From NCBI GenBank assembly GCA_016795125.1, contig JAEUIG010000858.1, positions 1 through 6,969 on the forward strand: a DNA stretch of 6,969 nt, written 5' to 3'. How positions within the stretch are numbered: position 1 is the first letter of the stretch; the number at the start of each line of letters is the position of its first letter. Below, one piece after another: positions 1 through 5,827 of the stretch. The stretch is from Planctomycetaceae bacterium (GTDB taxonomy: Bacteria; Planctomycetota; Planctomycetia; Planctomycetales; Planctomycetaceae). Below the pieces are notes generated by a model that saw nothing but the letters and a program-made list of their open reading frames with translations, was not told the origin of the DNA and made no database searches. The position numbers and the translations under genes were made by a program.

Positions 1-428
1 CCGGCCGGCTTGTTCAGCCCGCTGACGCGCTTGATCTCGTTCCACTCGTTGGCGTCGCTGTAGCGGACCAGGATCGCCTGGCCGCGATCGAAATGCACAT
101 AGATGTAGTTCCGGCCGTCGACGGCCCGGACGACGAAACCGCACGCCTGCACGCCCTGATCCTGCGGCTCCACGAGGAATTGAGCGGAAACCGCCACGTC
201 CTCGAACTCGGACGGCAGGTAAAACGCCCGCGAGATTCGCCGGCGGCCGTCGAGCACCAGTTCGCCCTTCTGAACGCTTCCCGTCGGCTGATCGAACCGC
301 CACGCGTCGGCGGCGCCAGGATTCTGCAGACCCACCGTTTCCGCAGCCGACACGGCGCCGGCAAGCAGCGCCAGGCACCCAGCGGCTGACGACAGGATGG
401 ATGAAAGCGATGCGAAGTGAGCGTGCAT
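1..428 (-). CDS. Secreted beta-sandwich-like protein, N-terminal part (runs off left edge)
   Basis: The frame is open from an ATG at 428 to the window edge and gives 142 codons with no stop, so the gene is 3'-truncated by the window. The N-terminus looks like a Sec signal peptide: a short polar start, a hydrophobic run at about residues 8-27 and a likely cleavage after AVSA (residues 25-28). The exported part has alternating strand-like segments, with FVVRAVDGRNYIYVHFD at residues 98-114. That pattern is typical of concanavalin-like jelly-roll domains (LamG or DUF1080/3-keto-disaccharide hydrolase type), where one strand describes a 'ligand-exposed' sheet. Family assignment is inference, and no catalytic residues can be named. 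There is no strong Shine-Dalgarno sequence. In-frame alternatives are a GTG at 440 and an ATG at 482; 428 is preferred because it puts the signal peptide at the very N-terminus. It follows the lipoprotein gene on the same strand after 132 bases. Confidence 0.72.
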   Translation of the reverse strand, partial: MHAHFASLSSILSSAAGCLALLAGAVSAAETVGLQNPGAADAWRFDQPTGSVQKGELVLDGRRRISRAFYLPSEFEDVAVSAQFLVEPQDQGVQACGFVVRAVDGRNYIYVHFDRGQAILVRYSDANEWNEIKRVSGLNKPA

Positions 429-560
429 TGGTCGGTTCACAGTCGGTTGTGCCGGCGCGCAGGAGAATCGCAGCAGGGCCATCGGGGTCCGAACGGAGAG
501 CGGGCGGCATGTGACGCCGCGTCGATCAATAACGGTTGCCCGGACTTCCGTTCGCGAAAG
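429..560. other. Spacer between lipoprotein gene and the left-edge gene
   Basis: These 132 bases lie between two minus-strand genes. I see no convincing -35/-10 pair reading leftward. A weak inverted repeat GCGGC-N7-GCCGC lies at 504-520, without a following T-run, so it is not a convincing terminator. The two flanking genes could share a transcript, but the sequence does not settle this. Confidence 0.4.
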
Positions 561-1004
561 CTACTTACTGGGCTGGAGTTCGAACGTGAACTCATTCGGC
601 CCGGAAGACGACACGTTCGCGACGAGGTCGCTCGTTTTTCCGTCGTTGTACATCGTGGGAATCACGCTGGTCACGACGACGATCGGGTTGTCGGGGCCGG
701 GCGGGTCGCCGATTGTTCCAGGCACCCCCTTGGTGGGATTGGTTTCCTGTTTCTCGGACGTGATGGCGACTTCCTTTTGACCGACGGTCGAAGGGAACGA
801 GAACTCGCCGTCCTTGATTTTTCCGGCGTAGTCCTTGTCTTCCCCGGCCGCGTCGATGAACCGGATTGAACCGGTTTCCAGCGGCGCACCGTTGAAGGAC
901 ACGGACCCTTCGACAATGACCGTCTCCGGGCCGTCGCTGCCGCCGCAGGCGGACATCAGCAGGCACAGACCCACAATACCGGCAGTGGATTTGAAGCGGG
1001 ACAC
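561..1004 (-). CDS. Small lipoprotein with carboxypeptidase-regulatory/transthyretin-like fold
   Basis: This 147-residue protein begins with a lipoprotein signal: KS at 5-6, a hydrophobic stretch, and a lipobox ending M-S-A-C20, followed by GGSDG. The mature part begins with VEGSVSFNGAPLETGSIRF (residues 31-49), then DGEFSF at 65-70 and KEVAIT at 77-82. This strand pattern (new sheet strand, 'G-x-P-L-x-x-G', 'I-x-F', 'D-G-x-F', 'V-x-I') is characteristic of planctomycete small lipoproteins annotated as carboxypeptidase-regulatory-like or transthyretin-like. The start is GTG at 1004, supported by AGGAG at 1015-1019 with 10 bases between. The stop is TAG at 561-563. It lies 162 bases downstream of the DUF1559 gene on the same strand. 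Such pairs are common in planctomycetes, which suggests a shared surface role. The exact function is unknown. Confidence 0.88.
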   Translation of the reverse strand: MSRFKSTAGIVGLCLLMSACGGSDGPETVIVEGSVSFNGAPLETGSIRFIDAAGEDKDYAGKIKDGEFSFPSTVGQKEVAITSEKQETNPTKGVPGTIGDPPGPDNPIVVVTSVIPTMYNDGKTSDLVANVSSSGPNEFTFELQPSK

Positions 1005-1094
1005 GGACTCAGTGCTCCTGGATCAAAGGCGAGATAGGAATTGAGACAGTGGCGAGACACACATTGCGAGCTTGTCTCGGAGCATCCGACGGCG

Positions 1095-1130
1095 GTCCCG
1101 GCCCGGGCGGGGGAGCGCCGGGCACGGGAC
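1095..1130 (-). other. Strong GC hairpin between the DUF1559 and lipoprotein genes
   Basis: GTCCCG plus GCCCGG (1095-1106) can pair with CCGGGC plus CGGGAC (1118-1123 and 1125-1130). This gives a 12-bp stem with a single bulged base (1124) and an 11-base loop. It lies in the 162-base gap after the DUF1559 stop and about 90 bases before the lipoprotein GTG. No T-run follows in the leftward direction, so it does not look like a classical intrinsic terminator. It could be a processing, stability or attenuation element in a DUF1559-lipoprotein transcript. Confidence 0.5.
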
Positions 1131-1166
1131 ACAAACCGTCAGGTGATACGCTGGCCGAAACCCGGG

Positions 1167-2156
<990 letters not shown>

Positions 2157-2163
2157 GACGAGC

Positions 2164-2169
2164 CTCCCT
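2164..2169 (-). promoter_or_regulatory. Shine-Dalgarno of the DUF1559 gene
   Basis: The leftward strand reads GGGAGG here, 7 bases from the ATG at 2156. This is close to the ideal sequence and spacing, and it decides the start against the much longer open frame that extends upstream to 2411. Confidence 0.75.
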
Positions 2170-2202
2170 TTTTTGGTGATGGGAAAAGGAACGGCAAAAT
2201 CT

Positions 2203-2258
2203 GGCCGAACACCGAGGATCGGCCGACGAACGGGACGAACAACCAAGCGCGTGTCCCG
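2203..2258 (-). repeat. Two inverted repeats downstream of the regulator gene
   Basis: GGCCGA (2203-2208) pairs with TCGGCC (2219-2224) over a 10-base loop, and CGGGAC (2231-2236) pairs with GTCCCG (2253-2258) over a 16-base loop. They fill the 139-base gap between the regulator stop and the DUF1559 start. Neither is followed by a T-run on the leftward strand. They may weaken read-through or form leader structure. I found no convincing promoter for DUF1559 in this gap. Confidence 0.35.
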
Positions 2259-2295
2259 CCCGTTGAGATGCAATCGATCGCCCGCAACCTGACGT

Positions 2296-3558
2296 TTACG
2301 AAAGGGATGAACCTCCTCGGACCTCATTGGAGTACACTTCGGCGGCCTGCGCGGGCGGCTGTGGGACAGTCGTCCACGTACGCGCTGTTGATTCCTTGTG
2401 GCGTCGCTCATGCCGGATCAGCGTCTGGCCGGGCAGAAGCTTGAGTGGCATCTCGCGGACTTCATCGTGATCGATCGCCAGGGTGCCGTGCCGCATGTCG
2501 TGCAGCAGGGACGCGGCCTCCCGCCCGAGTCGCGATTCGTCGACAACGACGCTGGTCAGGTTGCGGAGCAGCGCGCCTTCGCGACGACTCCCGCCGAATC
2601 CAACCAGCGACACGTCGTCCGGCACACGGATGCCGCGCCGCGACAGCAGGACGTAAATCAGCTCGGCAATCGAATCGAAACTGGCGAAGATCGCCGTCGG
2701 CGGATCAGGATCGCGGAACATCTCTTCCAGCGCCTGTTCAAACTCGCACTCATGGGCCGACACTTCGGGAGTCGCGATCTGCCCGTAGAACACGCGCAGT
2801 GAAGTGGGATCGAGGCCGCCGTCATGAACCGCCCGGCGGAAGCCGCGCTCGTAGGCTGCCGGCGCCGCAGAATTCGTGGAGGCGATAAACGCGATCCGTC
2901 GATGCCCGGCCGAAACGATGGCTTCGCCCGCAATCCGTCCGACATTCTCGAACGGAATGGACAGCAGCGGCGCACGCACACCATCGACGCGCCGCGCGCA
3001 GAAGACCACCGGAATGCCGTTATTGTGCAACTGGCGAATGTGAAACGACGGCGTCGCCGGGGTCGTCGTCGGCACGATGGCGACGCCTGCGATCCGCATG
3101 TCGATCAACTGCAGAATCGAGTTTCCCTGGCGGAAAACGTCGTTCTCCGTGTTGGACACGATCACCTGGTTGTGGACGCGCGCGGCCGCTTCCTCGAAGC
3201 TCCGGTGCAGTTCCGGGTAAAACCCGACGCCGGTCTCCGGAACGATCAGCGCAAAGATGTCCTGTCCGTTCCGCAAGCGGTCCCGCGCGTGCTCGTGCAC
3301 GAAGGTGCCGCGACCGTGCACACGCCGCACCAGCCCGTCCTTCTCCAGCGACGACATCGCCTGACGGACCGTGCTGCGCGCAATCTGCAGAGTCCGGGCG
3401 ACCTCGTGTTCCGAAGGGAGTGCGTCCCCACCTTCCAACTGTCCGCTGGCAATCTGCGAAGAAATCAGTTGCCGGACGCGTTCATGCTTGGGGATCGAAG
3501 CATCGGTTGAAAAACCGGTGTATTGCAGAGTTTCGTGATCAGGTCCGCCGCTGAACAT
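2296..3558 (-). CDS. GntR/LacI chimeric transcriptional regulator (AraR-type architecture)
   Basis: This is a 420-residue cytoplasmic DNA-binding regulator. An N-terminal GntR winged helix-turn-helix spans about residues 24-90, with LPSEHEVARTLQIARSTVRQ at 47-66 and the wing GLVRRVHGRGTFV at 75-87. It is joined to a LacI/periplasmic-binding-type effector domain at about 100-385. Marks of the latter are the IFALIVPE first strand (101-108), an AGHRRIAFI segment (217-225), VPDDVSLVGFGG (312-323) and the C-terminal LTSVVVDESRLGREAASLL (334-352). Proteins of this design (for example AraR of Bacillus subtilis) are usually sugar-responsive repressors; the ligand here is unknown. An ATG at 3609 is also in frame. 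I chose 3558 because it has GGAAG five bases upstream (3564-3568) and the best promoter places transcription start near 3604, after 3609. The last 30 or so residues extend beyond the usual end of the fold and look unstructured. It is divergent from the membrane protein/desaturase genes. Confidence 0.93.
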   Translation of the reverse strand: MFSGGPDHETLQYTGFSTDASIPKHERVRQLISSQIASGQLEGGDALPSEHEVARTLQIARSTVRQAMSSLEKDGLVRRVHGRGTFVHEHARDRLRNGQDIFALIVPETGVGFYPELHRSFEEAAARVHNQVIVSNTENDVFRQGNSILQLIDMRIAGVAIVPTTTPATPSFHIRQLHNNGIPVVFCARRVDGVRAPLLSIPFENVGRIAGEAIVSAGHRRIAFIASTNSAAPAAYERGFRRAVHDGGLDPTSLRVFYGQIATPEVSAHECEFEQALEEMFRDPDPPTAIFASFDSIAELIYVLLSRRGIRVPDDVSLVGFGGSRREGALLRNLTSVVVDESRLGREAASLLHDMRHGTLAIDHDEVREMPLKLLPGQTLIRHERRHKESTARTWTTVPQPPAQAAEVYSNEVRGGSSLS

Positions 3559-3598
3559 GCAGACTTCCGATCGATCTGGATTCAATCGTCTGCCTAAA

Positions 3599-3618
3599 GG
3601 TATGGACATGACTATACC
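3599..3618. promoter_or_regulatory. Imperfect palindrome over the regulator's own promoter (candidate auto-operator)
   Basis: GGTAT and ATACC arms flank a CATG centre, and 16 of 20 positions are symmetric about 3608/3609. It overlaps the TATAGT -10 element and the predicted start point of the leftward promoter, a position typical of autorepression. Its TGGTAT half-site (leftward strand) resembles the TGGTAC arms of the palindrome at 3721-3732, so both may bind the same GntR/LacI protein. Confidence 0.5.
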
Positions 3619-3638
3619 ACTTCATCTCAGAATCTCAA
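3611..3638 (-). promoter_or_regulatory. Predicted sigma-70-type promoter of the regulator gene
   Basis: Reading leftward, TTGAGA (3638-3633) and TATAGT (3616-3611) each match the consensus hexamers at five of six positions and are separated by 16 bases. Transcription should start near 3604. That leaves a 5' leader of about 46 bases before the ATG at 3558 and excludes the ATG at 3609 from the transcript. Confidence 0.5.
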
Positions 3639-3711
3639 GCGAATGCATCCTGCTTTGTGCGAACATCGGCCATGCGCATTGTCGACGACGGGAACTTGGC
3701 GCGTAAGTTGT

Positions 3712-3741
3712 TTGACGTGTTGGTACGTACCACTGTACATT
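3712..3741 (+). promoter_or_regulatory. Predicted sigma-70-type promoter of the membrane protein/desaturase genes
   Basis: TTGACG (3712-3717; five of six consensus positions) and TACATT (3736-3741; four of six) are separated by 18 bases. Transcription would start near 3748, about 30 bases before the first coding ATG. The spacer contains a perfect 12-base palindrome, so a bound repressor would directly block RNA polymerase. Confidence 0.5.
3721..3732. promoter_or_regulatory. Perfect 12-base palindrome TGGTACGTACCA (candidate operator)
   Basis: The sequence equals its own reverse complement and sits in the -35/-10 spacer of the rightward promoter. The GTAC-GTAC core is like that described for operators of AraR, a GntR/LacI chimera, and the divergent neighbour gene encodes just that architecture. 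The link is inference from position and family. Confidence 0.6.
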
Positions 3742-3781
3742 CATTGCGTCGCTCAGTTGTGCTCATATCGCAGAGATGCAC

Positions 3782-4297
3782 ATGTCTGAAACGCAACCGT
3801 CCGCCGCCGCTTCGAGTTCCGCACCCGTTCAAGTGCCGGCCGCCGGGCGCAAGCCGCGGTCGAAGGCGGAGCGAGTCGTCGTCTGGGGAGTGATCGCCGT
3901 GGGCTTGGCGCTGATCGCCACTGAGGGGATGCCGCGGCTTCGCTACACCCTGGACTTCAACGCTCTGGAAGGGGCAGTGGCGCAGCAGGATTCGACAGAT
4001 CGCGGCGTCGTGGAAAGCCAGGCCAAAGAGCTTGTGACCCACTATTCGTCGGTCGATTCGCAGACCGGGCTGCGTTCCAACGAACTCGCGTCCCCCCGCG
4101 TCGATGCGTATACCTACAACGGCTTGTTGTCCAAGCGAACGATCTACGTCTACTACGGACACACTCTCAAGGGCGAAGAGCCCGAAGTTCTGGCCGTCCT
4201 CCGGGAGCCCGTCGCGTTCGTGGAAGCGACTGAGCCGACCGACGACCTGCAGCCGCAGGCGCTGGACCTGACGCCCGTGCCGACAGACTCGAATTGA
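3782..4297 (+). CDS. Small single-pass membrane protein of unknown function
   Basis: I do not recognise this 171-residue protein. It starts with a Ser/Ala/Pro-rich segment (residues 1-22) and a basic stretch GRKPRSKAER (22-31), then one hydrophobic helix, VVVWGVIAVGLALIA (32-46). A soluble domain of about 125 residues follows, and the positive-inside pattern places it outside the cytoplasm. That domain has a Tyr-rich strand region, YTYNGLLSKRTIYVYYG at 110-126, and an acidic, Pro-rich tail. There is no recognisable catalytic motif. Two starts are possible: ATG at 3776 and ATG at 3782. I chose 3782 because AGAG at 3772-3775 is then 6 bases upstream; from 3776 it would touch the codon. It is the first gene behind the operator-bearing promoter and lies 137 bases ahead of the desaturase gene on the same strand, so a shared transcript is plausible. 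Confidence 0.8.
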   Translation: MSETQPSAAASSSAPVQVPAAGRKPRSKAERVVVWGVIAVGLALIATEGMPRLRYTLDFNALEGAVAQQDSTDRGVVESQAKELVTHYSSVDSQTGLRSNELASPRVDAYTYNGLLSKRTIYVYYGHTLKGEEPEVLAVLREPVAFVEATEPTDDLQPQALDLTPVPTDSN

Positions 4298-4322
4298 GAA
4301 GGCAATTGTCCCTGGGAGCGGC

Positions 4323-4336
4323 ACGCCTTCCGGCGT
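4323..4336 (+). terminator. Weak hairpin between membrane protein and desaturase genes
   Basis: ACGCC (4323-4327), a TTCC loop, and GGCGT (4332-4336) are followed by CAATTT. The stem is only 5 bp and the T-run only three bases, so at most partial termination is expected. A second small inverted repeat, AATTG-N6-CAATT, overlaps the upstream stop at 4292-4307. The gap otherwise shows no clear promoter, so the desaturase could still be read from the upstream promoter. Confidence 0.25.
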
Positions 4337-4434
4337 CAATTTCCCTGATGCTCTTGCCAGATTCGGTCGATTCCGGGGAAGATGGCCCAGTCTGGCCGTC
4401 CTGATCCGACCCGCTGCGGAGAGTGTCCGAGACC

Positions 4435-5430
4435 ATGTCTACTGCTGTTTCCCCCGGTCACGCTGTGACGATCCCACAGGCCGAACAGCCGGCGGCGACA
4501 GAGGGCCGCGTCATCGACAAAGACACGCTGCGCGAATTGATGCAGCCGAGTCTCTGGAAGTGGACTCTCCGGGTCGTCTGTGACTGGTCGCTGATCGTCG
4601 GCGCGCTGCTCATTGCCGGTTACACGCGGCACTGGGCGGCATATATTCTGGCGGTGCTGGTCTGCGGTGTCGGGCAGCATCGCGTCGCGCTCATGGCACA
4701 CGAGGGGACGCATCGACAAAGCACGCGGAACAAACGGCTGAACGATTTTCTGACCGGCATGCTCTGCCTGTGGCCGTTCGGCAACCCGGTGGGCGGCTAT
4801 CGCCGTTTCCATTTCACGCACCATCGGCGTCTCAACACCGACGACGACGTCGAGCTGCACCAGAAGGCCAAAAGCTCGCCGGCCTGGGACCTGCCGACGA
4901 CGCGCTGGAAGATCGCGAAGTACATTCTCTCGGACGTGTGCCTGCTGCACGTCCGGGAGCTGGCGCGACTCAGTCAGCGCGTGCGGCCGGGAACCGATCT
5001 GTACGACGGCGCCATGCCGAACGTGTGGCTGCTTGCGGCATGCGCCGCACTCATTTACTTCGGGCAGTGGTGGGTGATCATCGTCTGGTATCTCGGCACG
5101 GCGATGGTGTTCTGGCCGATTTATCGCCTGCGTGTGTGGACCGAGCACGTCGGCACCCACGAATCGCACCGCATCACCGCGCCATGGTACATCCGGTTCT
5201 GGCTGCTGCCGCACAATACGTTCTGCCACTACGAGCATCATCACTACCCGCAGGTCCCGTGCTGGAACCTGCCGAAGGTCCGCGAGCTGATGGGAGACTC
5301 GCCGCCGATCGTCCCGCTCTTCTCGCTGTTCCTGCTGTGGGAGCATTCGCCTCCCATCCGGTCGGGCGAGCCGTTCCACGTCACGGAAGAAGCGATGCCC
5401 GGGTACGTGCCGGCGGCCGGAATCGAGTGA
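4435..5430 (+). CDS. Membrane fatty acid desaturase-family enzyme
   Basis: This 331-residue integral membrane protein has the histidine boxes of the fatty acid desaturase/hydroxylase superfamily (PF00487), which hold a di-iron centre for O2-dependent C-H oxidation. Box 1 is HEGTH (89-93), box 2 is HFTHH (126-130) and box 3 is HYEHHH (265-270), followed by YPQVPCWNLPK (271-281). An extra His-rich stretch, EHVGTHESH, lies at 237-245. Hydrophobic segments are at about 52-78, 104-115, 197-230 and 292-302. The substrate cannot be told: an acyl lipid is likeliest, but carotenoid ketolases and other lipid hydroxylases share these boxes. Electrons would come from a ferredoxin or similar partner, none of which is encoded here. 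The start is ATG at 4435 with GGAGAG at 4418-4423 (11-base gap); a GTG at 4423 is in frame but overlaps that site. It is probably controlled with the membrane protein gene upstream by the divergent GntR/LacI regulator. Confidence 0.92.
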   Translation: MSTAVSPGHAVTIPQAEQPAATEGRVIDKDTLRELMQPSLWKWTLRVVCDWSLIVGALLIAGYTRHWAAYILAVLVCGVGQHRVALMAHEGTHRQSTRNKRLNDFLTGMLCLWPFGNPVGGYRRFHFTHHRRLNTDDDVELHQKAKSSPAWDLPTTRWKIAKYILSDVCLLHVRELARLSQRVRPGTDLYDGAMPNVWLLAACAALIYFGQWWVIIVWYLGTAMVFWPIYRLRVWTEHVGTHESHRITAPWYIRFWLLPHNTFCHYEHHHYPQVPCWNLPKVRELMGDSPPIVPLFSLFLLWEHSPPIRSGEPFHVTEEAMPGYVPAAGIE

Positions 5431-5480
5431 GCTTCATCAGCCCGTCCAGCCGACCTTGCTCGCTCGCTCCCGTGCTCTTA

Positions 5481-5663
5481 ACAGAAGCCGCGAAGCGGCG
5501 GCACATCGTAGCCGTGGGCGTTAGCCCACGGTTCGCCTGTAGTGTCGATCGTACTGCCCCACCGGGGCGACACCTGCGCGTGCCGCCCCGGGCGGGGCTG
5601 CGCTCTTACGAACGACCGTCCGGCGGCTGACGCCGCCGGCGACACCGTTTCCGTCCTTCGGAC
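5481..5663. repeat. Cluster of six stem-loops, REP-like or structured RNA
   Basis: In order: GCCGC-GAA-GCGGC (5487-5499); CCGTGGGC-GTTA-GCCCACGG (5512-5531); GCCCC-ACC-GGGGC (5556-5568) inside GTGTCG/CGACAC (5542-5547 and 5568-5573); GCCCC-GGGC-GGGGC (5585-5598); CCGGCGGC-TGAC-GCCGCCGG (5620-5639); and GTCC-TTC-GGAC (5653-5663). In addition, GGCGGCAC (5497-5504) can pair with GTGCCGCC (5580-5587), closing the second and third hairpins into a branched fold. From memory, palindromes like the CCGTGGGC one recur between genes in planctomycete genomes, which would make this a REP-type element, but copy number cannot be tested here. It may also act as the 3' end of desaturase transcripts. Confidence 0.6.
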
Positions 5664-5788
5664 CTGTCCGATCCGGGAACTTCCGTTGAAACTGATCTCG
5701 AATCGACAGCGCAGGCGTGCCGCTGCTTGCTGAAAGCTGACCGCCTAATGCAGTTTCTGGTTGCGGCACTTGTCGATCGTGAGATAAC

Positions 5789-5813
5789 CTGCATGCAGTG
5801 AAACGACTTCACT
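5789..5813. promoter_or_regulatory. Two overlapping palindromes in the leader of the DUF1501 gene
   Basis: CTGCATGCAG (5789-5798) is a perfect 10-base palindrome. AGTGAA-ACGAC-TTCACT (5797-5813) is a 6-bp inverted repeat that ends 6 bases before the Shine-Dalgarno. The first begins immediately after a weak -10-like GATAAC. They could be an operator, or a leader hairpin affecting ribosome access; the sequence alone does not decide. Confidence 0.35.
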
Positions 5814-5827
5814 CGGCCGGAGGCTTA

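Larger units (their letters stand above)
5431..5827. other. Gene-free stretch rich in stem-loops
   Basis: No frame here looks coding. The first 50 bases are featureless with a CTCGCTCGCTC run. From about 5481 to 5663 there is a chain of GC-rich stem-loops, described separately. From 5664 to 5788 little can be recognised apart from a weak possible promoter, TTGCGG (5761-5766), 16 bases, then GATAAC (5783-5788). The last 40 bases hold two overlapping palindromes and the Shine-Dalgarno of the DUF1501 gene. Confidence 0.6.

Noticed and set aside
14..364. Minus-strand frame of 116 codons at the left edge
   Set aside because: It is Arg/Ser-rich in another frame of the same strand. The frame from 428 gives a signal peptide and a sensible exported domain.
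2157..2411. N-terminal extension of the DUF1559 frame by 85 codons
   Set aside because: It would place the prepilin leader in mid-protein, overlap the regulator's 3' end and skip the strong Shine-Dalgarno at 2164-2169.
2824..3510. Plus-strand frame of 228 codons
   Set aside because: It is antisense to the GntR/LacI regulator and has Arg-rich composition and no motif.
3693..3709. Inverted repeat AACTT-N7-AAGTT in the divergent region
   Set aside because: Only 5-bp arms, not placed on a promoter element, and unlike the TGGTAY half-sites; it could be chance.
3635..4339. Minus-strand open frame (234 codons) covering the divergent promoter region and membrane protein gene
   Set aside because: It would run through both candidate promoters and the operator, and shows no domain. 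The plus-strand frame has a membrane helix with basic flank and a suitable upstream promoter.
4336..5379. Minus-strand open frame (347 codons)
   Set aside because: It is antisense to the desaturase, whose histidine boxes and membrane segments are unambiguous. The product is Arg/Pro/Gln-rich without domains.
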